Translations under genes and position numbers: made by a program
The notes under the pieces: model-generated
Told to the model about the DNA's origin: nothing
Database searches by the model: none
Seen by the model: the letters and a program-made list of their open reading frames with translations, nothing else
Part shown: one piece after another, positions 1 through 8,777 of the stretch
How positions within the stretch are numbered: the first letter of the stretch is position 1
Layout of the letters: each line of letters starts with the position of its first letter
NCBI RefSeq assembly: GCF_001463905.1
Contig: NZ_BBWR01000002.1
Span: 248,001-312,000 of the forward strand
DNA from: Aureimonas frigidaquae
GTDB lineage: Bacteria > Pseudomonadota > Alphaproteobacteria > Rhizobiales > Rhizobiaceae
Reading direction: 5' to 3'
DNA: 64,000 bases

Positions 1-1018
1 ATCCCTCTTCCGCAGCATATCGACCAGCCAGCAGGGAATGTCCGCAGTTCTGGCTGGAACGATCGTCCTGTTCGGCGCGCTGTCGATCGTCATCGACATG
101 CGGCTCCTGAAAGAAGCCCGCAAGTTCGTGACCGTCGGCGGCAAGGGCGCGATGAACCGGCAGACGGCACTCGGCCCCTGGCGCGTGCCCGCTGCCGGGC
201 TCGCACTTCTGGTCTTCGTCATCGGCGCGGCGATCCCGCTGGGCGCGCTCATGCTGACCACGGTCATGAAGGTGCCGGGCATCTTTACGCCCGACAATTT
301 CACGCTGGACTTCTGGATCGGCCGCAACCTGAACACGACAGCGCTGCGGCAGGGCATCCTTCTCACGCCCGAATTCTGGACGGCGACCTGGAACACGCTC
401 TGGATCGTCGGGTCGGCGGCCCTGGGGGCGGGCTTCCTCGGGCTCCTCGTCGGCTATGTCGTGGCGCGGTCTCCGATCCGCATCCTCGGCACCCTCCTGC
501 GGCAGATCACCTTTCTGCCCTATCTGGTGCCGGGCATCGCCTTTGCGGCGGCCTATCTGTCCATGTTCGCCGTGCAGCGCGGCCCGATACCGGCGCTCTA
601 CGGGACCTCGGTCATCCTGGTGCTCGCCATCCTGGCCGACCAGATGCCCTTCGCCTCCCGCGCCGGCATCTCGGCCATGATGCAGCTCGGCAAGGATCCG
701 GAAGAGGCCGCACAGAATCTTGGCGCGGGCTTCTGGCGGCGCATCGCCACCATCGTCGTTCCCATCCAGAAGGGCGCTCTCGTGTCCGGTGTCCTCCTGC
801 CGTTCATATCCGGCATCAAGGGGCTGAGCCTCGTCGTCGTCCTGGCCGTGCCAGGCACCGACGTCCTGACGACATACGCGTTGCGCCTCGTCGATTACGG
901 CTACAGCCAGGCCGCCAATGCGGTGGTGCTGATGATCTGCGCCATCGCCTTCTTCGGCACCCTCTTCGTCCAGAAACTCACCAGCAGCAGCCTGTCCGAC
1001 GGGCTTGGAGGCAAGTAA
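1..1018 (+). CDS. Iron-type ABC transporter permease, C-terminal part (cut by window edge)
   Basis: Inner-membrane permease of a binding-protein-dependent ABC importer of the ferric-iron (FbpB/AfuB) type. The reading frame is open from base 2, so the gene starts outside the window and the ATG at 38 is internal. About 338 C-terminal residues are visible. They hold several hydrophobic helices and one complete permease domain with the ATPase-contact loop (EEAAQNLGA, near 707-735). Family members usually carry two such domains in one chain of 500-700 residues, so the first one lies upstream. The stop codon shares its last base with the ATPase start at 1018, so the two are translationally coupled. 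The iron assignment comes from family resemblance; related systems move thiamine, phosphonates or other solutes, so the substrate is open. Confidence 0.85.
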   Translation, partial: SLFRSISTSQQGMSAVLAGTIVLFGALSIVIDMRLLKEARKFVTVGGKGAMNRQTALGPWRVPAAGLALLVFVIGAAIPLGALMLTTVMKVPGIFTPDNFTLDFWIGRNLNTTALRQGILLTPEFWTATWNTLWIVGSAALGAGFLGLLVGYVVARSPIRILGTLLRQITFLPYLVPGIAFAAAYLSMFAVQRGPIPALYGTSVILVLAILADQMPFASRAGISAMMQLGKDPEEAAQNLGAGFWRRIATIVVPIQKGALVSGVLLPFISGIKGLSLVVVLAVPGTDVLTTYALRLVDYGYSQAANAVVLMICAIAFFGTLFVQKLTSSSLSDGLGGK

Positions 1019-2115
1019 TGGCCAGCATCAGCATCCGCGACGTCGAAAAGCGGTACCAGCGCAGCGGCGCACCGGCGATCGAAGGTCTTGACCTTGAAAT
1101 CGGCGACGGGGAGTTCCTCTGCCTGCTCGGCCCTTCGGGCTGCGGCAAGACGACGACCCTGCGCATGATCGCCGGGCTGGAACATCCGACGCGGGGCGAG
1201 ATCGCCGTGAACGGGCGCAAGATCGTCTCGGTAGCGGAGGGGATCTTCACCCCGGCCGAAGACCGGGGCCTCGGCCTCGTCTTTCAGAGCTACGCGCTCT
1301 GGCCGCACATGACCGTCGAAGAGAACGTCGCCTTTGGCCTGAAGCTGAAGAAGGTGCCTGCGCCCGAGCGCGACCGGATCATCGGCGAGGTCACGGAAAA
1401 GCTCGGCATCGCGCGCTACCGCACCCGCCTTCCCTCGCAACTGTCGGGTGGCCAGCAGCAGCGCGTTGCCCTGGCGCGGATGCTCGCCCTCAAGCCGGAG
1501 GTGATCCTCCTCGACGAACCGCTCTCCAACCTCGATGCCAAACTGCGTCTGGAAATGCGGGCCGAACTGAAGCGCATCCACCGCGATATGAACGCGACCA
1601 TCGTCTTCGTCACGCACGACCAGTGGGAGGCCATGACGCTGGCCACGACCATCGCCGTCATGAGCGAGGGCGAATTGCAGCAGCTCGGCACGCCGGACGA
1701 CATCTACGAGCGGCCAGCCAACCGCTTCGTGGCGGAGTTCGTCGGCAACCTGCCGATCAATATCATCGATCTGTCCGCGCAGGGCTCGGCCCTGTCCCGC
1801 TGGATGCAGGCCTGCCTGTCCGAGTACCGCCTCGACCAGGCCGGCGCCGCGACGGTCGGTGTCCGGCCGGAAAACCTTCTGCTCGGCGCCGGGCACGGCG
1901 GCGCGGCCTTGGAGGCCACGGTGCAGGACGTCGTCCCAACGGGCGGAAGCTGGATCGTGGAACTGACGACAGGCGCCGAGAAGATCTTCGCCATCGCCGC
2001 TCAGGCGCCGGACGCGCGCATCGGCGACACGCTCAGCCTTCGGGTCGACCGCACCCGACTGCATCTCTTCGACATGAAGGGCCAACGGATCGGGCCGGCG
2101 GCACACGCGGCCTGA
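1018..2115 (+). CDS. ABC transporter ATP-binding protein (FbpC/PotA type)
   Basis: Cytoplasmic ATPase that powers the adjacent permease; 365 residues, normal for this class. Walker A GPSGCGKTT is near residue 40, the signature LSGGQQQR near 142, Walker B VILLDEPLSNLDA near 162, and the H-loop FVTHDQ near 197. The last 120 residues match a TOBE-type regulatory domain. The ATG overlaps the permease stop by one base. The H-loop is followed by WEAM where VEAM is usual, a mild variant. Every catalytic motif is present, so this should be active. It is the only complete single-cassette importer ATPase of this class in the window, so it could in principle also serve the ATPase-less sugar permeases at 6977-8730, but nothing in the sequence shows that. 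Confidence 0.9.
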   Translation: MASISIRDVEKRYQRSGAPAIEGLDLEIGDGEFLCLLGPSGCGKTTTLRMIAGLEHPTRGEIAVNGRKIVSVAEGIFTPAEDRGLGLVFQSYALWPHMTVEENVAFGLKLKKVPAPERDRIIGEVTEKLGIARYRTRLPSQLSGGQQQRVALARMLALKPEVILLDEPLSNLDAKLRLEMRAELKRIHRDMNATIVFVTHDQWEAMTLATTIAVMSEGELQQLGTPDDIYERPANRFVAEFVGNLPINIIDLSAQGSALSRWMQACLSEYRLDQAGAATVGVRPENLLLGAGHGGAALEATVQDVVPTGGSWIVELTTGAEKIFAIAAQAPDARIGDTLSLRVDRTRLHLFDMKGQRIGPAAHAA

Positions 2116-2150
2116 CGCTCAGCAGACAACACCCAGGAGGAAGACCACCT

Positions 2151-3314
2151 ATGACAACCCACTCTCGTTCCCGCAGCAGCGTGCGGGCAGCACTCATGGC
2201 GGCCCTGTGCGGCGCGACGGTCCTGGCAGGGCCGGCCACGGCTCAGGACGCAGCCGAGCTTGGCCTGCCCGACAGCGATTACTCGCTCGACAAGCTGATC
2301 GAGGCGGCCCGCAAGGAAGGGCCGATTGTCGTCGTCGATGCCACCGGCAAGATCGTCCAGATGGCCGAGCGCTTCACGCAGACCTATGGCGTCCAGGCGA
2401 CGGGCGTCAAACTGGCTGGCCAGGAGCAGGAGCAGGTCATCCTGCGCGAGGCGGCGGCGGGCAATGTCCGGTCCGACGTGTTCAACATGAGCAATCTGCC
2501 GTCCGTAACGTCGCAGATCCTGCCGGAGGGCGCCGGAACGAGCTGGATGCCGCCGGACCTGAAGGAGGCCGTGCCCGCGCAGTATCAGAACCCGGCCATC
2601 ACGAGCCTCAACCCTTGGGTCTGGGCCTATAATAGCGACGTCCACAAGGATGGTTGCCCGATCGACAATGTCTGGGCGCTGACGGAGGAAGCCTGGCGCG
2701 GCAAGATCGCCATGCCGGATCCGCTCCTGCGCAACGAGACCATGTTCTGGTTCAACCAGATGGAAGCCCATGGCGACGACGCGATGCGCGCGGCTTACGA
2801 GGCGCATTTCGGTACGCCGCTGGAAACCGACGAAGCCAGCGCCACCGCCGAATGGGTCAAGCGACTTGCCGCCAACAAACCCAATGTCACCCGCAGTGAC
2901 TCGGACGTTGGCCCGATCGTCGGTGCTGCCGGCCAGGCGGAGCCGCCCATGGGCTTCCTCAGCGCGGCGATCTTCCGCGATGCCCGCCAGGATGGCTATG
3001 GCATGGCGATCTGCGATGGCCTGAAACCCTGGATCGGGCAGTTGACGCCGCGCGTGGCGGTGATCGCGACGGGCACGAAGCACCCGAACGCCGCCAAGCT
3101 GTTCGTGCACTACATGATGACCGGGGAAGGCATGGCGCCCCAGCTCATCGACGGGAAGCTGTCCAGCAATCGCAATGCGACCATGCCAGCGGAAGAAGCA
3201 TCGGGCATCGCCGACAAGGTCGACCAGCTCTTCGTGCCCCATTCCGAAACGTCCGACAGCGACTTCTCGACGCTGCAGGACTGGCAGGACTTCTGGATCG
3301 TCAGCAAGCGCTGA
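2151..3314 (+). CDS. ABC transporter substrate-binding protein (iron/periplasmic type)
   Basis: Periplasmic binding protein, 387 residues, for the importer encoded just upstream. The ATG at 2151 follows a strong ribosome site (AGGAGGAAG) by a good spacing, and the product begins with a basic stretch, a hydrophobic core and an AxA-type cleavage site (GPATAQ, near residue 32). The frame is open well upstream, but that part is antisense-like filler lying inside the ATPase gene. The body resembles family-1 iron/thiamine-type binding proteins. It is the last gene of the operon and is followed by an intrinsic terminator. The ligand cannot be read from the sequence. Confidence 0.88.
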   Translation: MTTHSRSRSSVRAALMAALCGATVLAGPATAQDAAELGLPDSDYSLDKLIEAARKEGPIVVVDATGKIVQMAERFTQTYGVQATGVKLAGQEQEQVILREAAAGNVRSDVFNMSNLPSVTSQILPEGAGTSWMPPDLKEAVPAQYQNPAITSLNPWVWAYNSDVHKDGCPIDNVWALTEEAWRGKIAMPDPLLRNETMFWFNQMEAHGDDAMRAAYEAHFGTPLETDEASATAEWVKRLAANKPNVTRSDSDVGPIVGAAGQAEPPMGFLSAAIFRDARQDGYGMAICDGLKPWIGQLTPRVAVIATGTKHPNAAKLFVHYMMTGEGMAPQLIDGKLSSNRNATMPAEEASGIADKVDQLFVPHSETSDSDFSTLQDWQDFWIVSKR

Positions 3315-3321
3315 CGTGCCG

Positions 3322-3350
3322 GGGGCTGCGCCTGGCGCGCGGCCCCTTTT
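3322..3350 (+). terminator. Intrinsic terminator after the iron-type ABC operon
   Basis: A GC-rich stem (GGGGC plus GCGC arms paired with GCGC and GCCCC, five-base loop) is followed by TTTT at 3347-3350. It lies eight bases after the binding-protein stop and before the convergent ATPase remnant. Confidence 0.75.
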
Positions 3351-3356
3351 CCCCGT

Positions 3357-3990
3357 TCAGTTCAGGCGCTGGCCCGTCCCTGGGTCGAACAGGTGAACGT
3401 GGTCCGGCGCGCCGGACAGGCGCAGCCGTTCGCCGACTGCCACCGCCGACGTCCGGGGAAACTGGACCGACAGGGTCGCCCCGCCATCGGTTTCCACATA
3501 GGCGAAGGTCTGGCTTCCCAGCCGCTCCACGATGGAGACCGTGCCGGACAGCCAGGCGGGCTCACCATCCGCTACCGGGCCCATATCCTCCGCGCGCAAG
3601 CCAAGAACGATCTCGTCGGGATAGTTCGCAGCGGCGGGCTTGGGCAGGGGGATCGTCCCGTCGGGCAGCGACAGGGTGGCCGATCGTTCGTCCTGCGCCA
3701 CGATGTGGGCCGGCAGCGTGTTCATGGTCGGGCTTCCGATGAAGCGGGCGACGAACAGCGTCTGCGGCCTGCGGTACAGATCGAGCGGCGCGCCGACCTG
3801 TTCCATATTGCCCTTGTTCATCACGACGATCCTGTCGGCCAGGGTCATCGCCTCGACCTGGTCATGCGTGACATAGAGGGTCGTCGCCTTCATGCGCCGG
3901 TGCAGCCGCGCGATCTCCAGGCGCATTTCCACGCGCAGCGCGGCATCCAGGTTGGACAGCGGCTCGTCGAACAGGAACGCGTCCGGGGGA
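3357..3990 (-). pseudogene. Truncated sugar-type ABC ATPase (UgpC/MalK class), N-terminal half missing
   Basis: Reading the minus strand, similarity begins abruptly near 3987 at Walker B (DAFLFDEPLSNLDAALR) and continues through the H-loop (YVTHDQVEAM) and a C-terminal TOBE domain to the stop at 3357. Walker A, the Q-loop and the LSGGQ signature are absent, so the product cannot hydrolyse ATP. Roughly the first 150 residues of a normal 350-370 residue protein are gone. The break point is only about 35 bases from the ATG of the divergent GntR gene at 4022, which suggests one deletion joined the two. A GTG at 3932 or other codons could start a 191-residue piece. The remnant lies next to a sugar ABC operon (5710-8730) that has no ATPase, so it was probably that system's ATPase. 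No insertion sequence is visible at the junction. Confidence 0.82.
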
Positions 3991-4021
3991 TAATTCGGCG
4001 CAACCGGATCGAGAGATTGTC

Positions 4022-4705
4022 ATGAACATCGCCTTGGAAACGCATTCCTCCCGCCCGGGGCGGGCCAAGTCTTCCGTCGCCTTCGACGCGCTGAAGCGCG
4101 ACATCATGCTCGGCGAACTGCCGGAAGGCCGGGCGCTGACGGAGCTGGAACTTGCGCGGCGTTTCCAGTGCAGCCAGGGCACCGTGCGCGAAGCGCTCCT
4201 GCAATTGCAGGATGAAGGACTCGTCATCCGCCAGGGCCATCGCGGCACCCAGGTATCGGCCTGCACCGAGGAAGAAGCGGTAGAACTGTTCCGCATCCGC
4301 CGCATGATCGAGATCCGGGGCGTGCGTCAGGCTGTCCGGGCGGGTCGTCGGACCCTGACGAGCGACCTGAACATGCTCCTGGCCAGGATGATCGATGTCG
4401 CGAAAACGGGCGATGAACTGTCGCTGGCGGCGCTCGACCGGGATTTCCACCGCCGGCTCTTTGCCGATGCCGATCTGCCGGCGCTCGATCCGATCCTGCA
4501 TCGGTGCCTTGTCCACAACCACCGCTTCAAGATCTCGCGCACGGAAGCCTCGCGGCGGGACCTAAACCAGACGGCCCTGCGCCACGAACCGATCATCGCC
4601 GCCATTGCGGCAGGCGATGCGGAGGGCGCCGCTGAGGCGCTGGACCATCACATCGTGACCATCGTCGATTTTGGCCCCGCCATCTTCCCGGAGGCGCATT
4701 CATGA
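4022..4705 (+). CDS. GntR-family transcriptional regulator (FCD subfamily)
   Basis: DNA-binding regulator of 227 residues. The N-terminal winged helix-turn-helix spans about residues 17-80 (FDALKRDIMLGEL, RRFQCSQGTVREAL), and the remainder is an all-helical FCD ligand-binding domain typical of regulators that sense sugar acids and other small carboxylates. The gene precedes the hydrolase and sugar-uptake genes 4738-10651 on the same strand and probably controls them. The start has only a weak ribosome site, and the space upstream (3991-4021) is too short for a normal promoter region, in line with a deletion having removed the 5' flank together with the ATPase start. Confidence 0.88.
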   Translation: MNIALETHSSRPGRAKSSVAFDALKRDIMLGELPEGRALTELELARRFQCSQGTVREALLQLQDEGLVIRQGHRGTQVSACTEEEAVELFRIRRMIEIRGVRQAVRAGRRTLTSDLNMLLARMIDVAKTGDELSLAALDRDFHRRLFADADLPALDPILHRCLVHNHRFKISRTEASRRDLNQTALRHEPIIAAIAAGDAEGAAEALDHHIVTIVDFGPAIFPEAHS

Positions 4706-4737
4706 CGCAGGCCATGTCCACTTAGCTTTCACCGTCC

Positions 4738-5670
4738 ATGCAGGCGCTGACCGAGCGCATCGCGCGGGAGGACGGCCCCCGCCCCGACCCGACGATGATG
4801 GCCCCGGCGGAGGGACGCGCCGAGGCCGAGGATGCCAACCGCCGGTGGAACCGCAACCTTCCGCCGCTGGCGCGCAGGCAGACCCTGCAAAAGCCCGCGA
4901 CCACGGATCCGCAATCGCCGGCCTGCGCAGTCGAGCTCCTGGTTCCACACCGGGCGCGGCCCGGCATCCTCATCTATGTCCATGGCGGCGGTTTCGCCTT
5001 CTGCAGCCCGGCGACGCATGAGCGCTGCGCCCGGGTCCTGGCCGTCGAATCCGGGCTTCCCGTGCTTCTGCCCGACTATCGCCTTTCGCCGGAACATCCC
5101 TTTCCGGCCGGGCTCGAAGATATCGTCTCGTGCCTGCGCTGCGTGCCGGACCTCTTGCAGGCCGCGGATCTGCCCTCCGGACCCGTGTTTTTGAGCGGGG
5201 ATTCGGCCGGGGCGAACCTTGCCGTCGCAGCCATGCTGCACGAGGACGCTGCCGGGCGGGCGCTGCCGGCGGGCGCGGCGCTTTTCTACGGCGTCTACGA
5301 CGCCGATTTCTCGACGCCGTCCTACAGCGTCTTCGCCGAGGGTCCGGGGCTGACATTGGGCAAGATGCAGCGCTACTGGGACTGGTATCTACCGGATGTG
5401 GCGGAGCGCCACGCGCCGCTTGCCGCGCCCGCCCGCGCCAGCGAGGCGGCCCTGAAGCGCCTGCCGCCGCTGCATTTGAGCGCGGCCGGTGTCGATCCCC
5501 TTCTGTCCGACAGCATCGTCTTTGCCGAGCGGCTGGCCGCTGTCGGGCGCGACGAGACGCTGACCATCCATTCCGGTGTCACGCATGGCTTCCTGCAGAT
5601 GAGCGAAGACCTGCCGGAGGCGCAGGAGGCGCTGCGCGATGCCGGGCGCTTCCTGCGTGGCGGCGCCTGA
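4738..5670 (+). CDS. Alpha/beta hydrolase of the hormone-sensitive-lipase family
   Basis: Cytoplasmic esterase-like enzyme, 310 residues. The oxyanion-hole motif HGGGFAF is near residue 82, the nucleophile elbow GDSAGAN near 158, the acid DPLLSD near 252 and the catalytic histidine in THGFLQM near 282. This is the full triad layout of the HSL/acetyl-hydrolase family. No signal peptide is seen. The ATG at 4738 is preceded in frame by a nearby TAG, so it is the only ATG available at the 5' end; no clear ribosome site is visible. It sits between the GntR gene and the sugar ABC operon, which suggests it removes an acyl group from the imported compound, but this is context only. Confidence 0.87.
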   Translation: MQALTERIAREDGPRPDPTMMAPAEGRAEAEDANRRWNRNLPPLARRQTLQKPATTDPQSPACAVELLVPHRARPGILIYVHGGGFAFCSPATHERCARVLAVESGLPVLLPDYRLSPEHPFPAGLEDIVSCLRCVPDLLQAADLPSGPVFLSGDSAGANLAVAAMLHEDAAGRALPAGAALFYGVYDADFSTPSYSVFAEGPGLTLGKMQRYWDWYLPDVAERHAPLAAPARASEAALKRLPPLHLSAAGVDPLLSDSIVFAERLAAVGRDETLTIHSGVTHGFLQMSEDLPEAQEALRDAGRFLRGGA

Positions 5671-5709
5671 CGACCATTCGATAACAAAGGTTCTGGGAGG
5701 AACATATCC

Positions 5710-6906
5710 ATGAAAAGGCTACTGCTCGCCGCGATCTCGTCGTCTGTTCTGGCGATGGGCGCAGTCTCGGCCCAGGCGGCCGAAACCGTCCGGTTCTGGT
5801 ACCACTTCGACAATCCCGAAAACCCGATGGCCGACCTCATCGCCAGGTTCGAGGCCGCCAACCCGGACATCAAGATCGAAGCGGAGAACATTCCGTGGAA
5901 CAGCTACTACGATAATCTCTATACGGCGCTGGTCGGCGGCAATGCCCCGGACGCGGCCATGGTGAAGCTCTTCGCCCAGCCGCGGCTCCTGGAAATGGGC
6001 GCCCTCGTTCCCTTGAGCGAGCGCATCGATGCCTGGCCCGGCAAGGCGGACCTCCTCGACAACCTCCTGACCCTGAACAAGGGCCCGGACGGGGCTGCCT
6101 ATTACCTGCCGATCCAGTATGTCACGCTCTACCTCTATTACCGGGCGGATCTGTTCGAGGCGGCCGGGCTGCAACCGCCCAAAACCTGCGACGAGTTCCG
6201 CGAGGCGGCACGCACGCTCACCAAGGGGACCGACACCTACGGCTTCGGTTTCCGCGGCGGCAAGGGCGGCTGGGACCAGTGGGGAAGCTTCGTCTTCTCA
6301 CGCGGGGCCAAGCTCGAGCCGGGCGGCCTGACGACGCCGGAAGCCATCGCCGCGAACCAGTGGCTGATCGACATGTTCCAGAAGGACAAGTCCATCCCGC
6401 CATCCGCGCCCAATGACGGCTTCCAGGAAATCATCGGCGCCTTCAAGCAGGGGCGCACGGCCATGACGATCCACCATATCGGATCGTCGAAGGATCTCGT
6501 CGCCGCGCTGGGCGACAAGGTGTCGGCCGTTCCGGTGCCGGCCTGCGACGGCAATGCCTGGACATCCTATGGCGACGAGTCGCTCGCGATCTTCTCCAAC
6601 ACCTCGGTCGAGGATGCCGCCTGGAAATGGATTTCCTTCCTGGCGGAGGGGCAGAACAATGTGGAGTTCGTCAAGGCGACCAACCAGATGCCGGTGACAC
6701 GGAGCGGCTCAGACAACTGGACCGGGCACGAGAAGCGCTTCGTCGATGCCACGCTCCAGTCCCTGTCCTTCGCGCACGTCCTGCCGCAGACCTCCGCCAC
6801 GGCGGATTTCGTCAACACGGACTGGCAGACGGCGATGCAGCAGGCGCTGACGGGGCAGATCACGTCGGAGGCGATGATGGAGCGGCTCCAGGGCCTGTTC
6901 CAGTAA
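5710..6906 (+). CDS. Sugar ABC transporter substrate-binding protein (family 1)
   Basis: Periplasmic binding protein of 398 residues that delivers a carbohydrate to the permeases at 6977 and 7897. The ribosome site GGGAGG is about ten bases upstream. The signal peptide (MKRLLLAA to AQAAE, cleavage near residue 24) is typical. The mature start VRFWYHF and overall layout match MalE/UgpB-type proteins. First gene of a transport/catabolism operon running to 10651. A strong GC hairpin follows the stop and probably sets a higher expression level for this gene than for the permeases. The sugar is unknown; the downstream epimerase and dehydrogenase suggest a ketose or polyol. Confidence 0.9.
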   Translation: MKRLLLAAISSSVLAMGAVSAQAAETVRFWYHFDNPENPMADLIARFEAANPDIKIEAENIPWNSYYDNLYTALVGGNAPDAAMVKLFAQPRLLEMGALVPLSERIDAWPGKADLLDNLLTLNKGPDGAAYYLPIQYVTLYLYYRADLFEAAGLQPPKTCDEFREAARTLTKGTDTYGFGFRGGKGGWDQWGSFVFSRGAKLEPGGLTTPEAIAANQWLIDMFQKDKSIPPSAPNDGFQEIIGAFKQGRTAMTIHHIGSSKDLVAALGDKVSAVPVPACDGNAWTSYGDESLAIFSNTSVEDAAWKWISFLAEGQNNVEFVKATNQMPVTRSGSDNWTGHEKRFVDATLQSLSFAHVLPQTSATADFVNTDWQTAMQQALTGQITSEAMMERLQGLFQ

Positions 6907-6911
6907 CGGGA

Positions 6912-6939
6912 CGGCAGGGCCGATCCGCCGGCCCTGCCG
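6912..6939 (+). terminator. Hairpin between binding-protein and permease genes (attenuator/mRNA stabiliser)
   Basis: A perfect 11-bp stem (CGGCAGGGCCG paired with CGGCCCTGCCG, six-base loop) is followed by CCTTTT. It lies five bases after the binding-protein stop, inside what is otherwise a continuous operon. It probably causes partial termination or protects the upstream message from 3' exonucleases. Confidence 0.65.
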
Positions 6940-6976
6940 CCTTTTCGAGCGACCCGTCCGACGAAAGGCCCCTGGC

Positions 6977-7900
6977 ATGTCATCCGCCACCGACCTATCC
7001 GCACTCGATGCGCCGCGCCGCACGCGCTGGAAACTGCGTGCCACGCCCTACCTGCTGCTCGCGCCGGCGCTCCTCGTCACCTTCGTCGTGGTCTTCCTGC
7101 CCATGGCGGAAGCCGTGGTGACGAGCCTCTACGAGCTGGTCCTGTTTCGGCCCAATGCGAGCCGGTTCATCGGCCTGTCCAACTATGTCGCCCTTCTGAA
7201 CGACCCGGTCTTCTGGACCGCGCTCTGGCAGACCTGCATCTGGATCGGCCTGACGGTCCCCTTGCAGATGGGCCTCGGGCTCGTCGCCGCATTGCTCCTG
7301 AACAAGGAGTTCGCCTGGCGCGGACTGGCGCGCGCTCTGGTCATCATCCCCTGGGCGCTGCCGAGCGTCGTGATCGCGCTCATGTGGCGCTGGATCTACG
7401 ATCCCAATACCGGTGTGCTGAACGACATACTGATCCACCTGTCGATCATCCAGACGGCCGTGCCGTGGCTGGCCGATCCCGACCGCGCTCTGTATGCGGT
7501 GATCGCGACCCTCGTCTGGCAGGGCTTTCCCTTCTTCACGGTCATGATCCTTGCCGGCTTGCAGGGCATACCGCGCAGCCAGTACGAGGCCGCGTCGATC
7601 GATGGCGCCAGCGCCTGGCGGCAGTTCCGCCACATCACTCTGCCCGGCATCGCGCCGATCCTTGCCACGGCGGGGCTCCTGCGGATCATCTGGGTTGCCA
7701 ATTCCATGGACGTCATCTTCGTCATGACGGGCGGCGGCCCCGGCTATGCCACGCATACGCTGCCGCTCTACGCCTTCATCAAGGCGCGCCAGAACCTCGA
7801 TTTCGGCTACGGCACGGCCATCGCCGTCACCTTCACCCTGCTGCTCGGCCTGGTGGTTGCCGCCTATATCTTCCGGTCCATGCGGGAGGTCGAACGATGA
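6977..7900 (+). CDS. Sugar ABC transporter permease (MalF/UgpA type)
   Basis: Inner-membrane permease of 307 residues with about six transmembrane helices. A basic N-terminal stretch precedes the first helix (YLLLAPALLVTFVVVF). The ATPase-docking loop (EAASIDGASAWRQFRHITLP, near residues 211-230) is well conserved. Works with the second permease at 7897, whose ATG overlaps this stop by four bases (ATGA). Because the docking loop is intact an ATPase must be supplied, yet no complete one is present in this operon. Confidence 0.92.
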   Translation: MSSATDLSALDAPRRTRWKLRATPYLLLAPALLVTFVVVFLPMAEAVVTSLYELVLFRPNASRFIGLSNYVALLNDPVFWTALWQTCIWIGLTVPLQMGLGLVAALLLNKEFAWRGLARALVIIPWALPSVVIALMWRWIYDPNTGVLNDILIHLSIIQTAVPWLADPDRALYAVIATLVWQGFPFFTVMILAGLQGIPRSQYEAASIDGASAWRQFRHITLPGIAPILATAGLLRIIWVANSMDVIFVMTGGGPGYATHTLPLYAFIKARQNLDFGYGTAIAVTFTLLLGLVVAAYIFRSMREVER

Positions 7901-8730
7901 ACCGCGCAAGCTTCCTGCGCCACCTCCTGACCATCCATCTCCCGGTGATGGCGGTCGTCCTCATCGCCATCGGCCCCTTCGGCTGGATGGTGCTCACCTC
8001 GCTCACGCCCTCGTCCGACATCGTGGCGCGCGGCGTGGCCCTGCAGCCGGAGGGGTGGAGCCTTGCCAACTATGCGCGGCTGATGGAGCAGACGTCGTTC
8101 CTCGGCAATATGGGGCACAGCCTGATCGTCGCGCTCGGGACGGTGGTCCTCGGGCTCCTCGTCGCGGTGACGGCGGCCTACAGCTTCTCGCGCTTCCGCT
8201 TTGCCGGGCGGCGCTTCCTGATGCTCCAGTTCCTGCTGGTCAACATGTTTCCGGTGGTGCTCCTGATCCTTCCGCTCTTCATCATCATGCGCAAGGTCGG
8301 CATCCTCGACACGCATATCGGACTGATCCTGGCCAATGCCACGACGGCGATCCCCTTCGCGGTCTGGATGCTGACGAGCTACATTTCGGCCATACCGCGC
8401 AGCCTGGACGAAGCCGCGATGATCGATGGCTGCTCGCGCATGAAGGCACTGCGCCGGGTCATCCTGCCCCTGGCCCTGCCGGGCATCGTCTCCACGGGCA
8501 TCTACATCTTCATCACCGCCTGGAACGAGTATCTCTACGCGTTGACGCTGGGTGGCCGGAACGTGCGCACCGTCACGGTCGCCATCCAGACGCTGATCGG
8601 CGAGTACCAGATCGAGTGGGGGCTGCTGGCCGCCGGCGGCGTCGTCGGCGCCATGCCGGCAACCATCCTGTTCCTGATCGTGCAGCGGCGCCTTGTCGGC
8701 GGCCTGACGCAAGGGGCCGTCAAAGGCTGA
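7897..8730 (+). CDS. Sugar ABC transporter permease (MalG/UgpE type)
   Basis: Second inner-membrane permease, 277 residues, pairing with the 6977 product. It has the large first periplasmic loop and the docking loop (DEAAMIDGCSRMKALRRVILP, beginning near residue 170) of the MalG class. The start is the ATG in the ATGA overlap with the upstream stop; the frame is open far upstream, but that part only shadows the upstream permease gene. Confidence 0.92.
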   Translation: MNRASFLRHLLTIHLPVMAVVLIAIGPFGWMVLTSLTPSSDIVARGVALQPEGWSLANYARLMEQTSFLGNMGHSLIVALGTVVLGLLVAVTAAYSFSRFRFAGRRFLMLQFLLVNMFPVVLLILPLFIIMRKVGILDTHIGLILANATTAIPFAVWMLTSYISAIPRSLDEAAMIDGCSRMKALRRVILPLALPGIVSTGIYIFITAWNEYLYALTLGGRNVRTVTVAIQTLIGEYQIEWGLLAAGGVVGAMPATILFLIVQRRLVGGLTQGAVKG

Positions 8731-8777
8731 TGACGGCCGCCCGAACCTTCCTTCCAAACCAGAGCCAAGGTCCTGCC

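Noticed and set aside
3930-4060. Insertion sequence or transposon end at the ATPase truncation
   Set aside because: No inverted terminal repeats, target-site duplication or transposase fragment seen; a simple deletion explains the junction.
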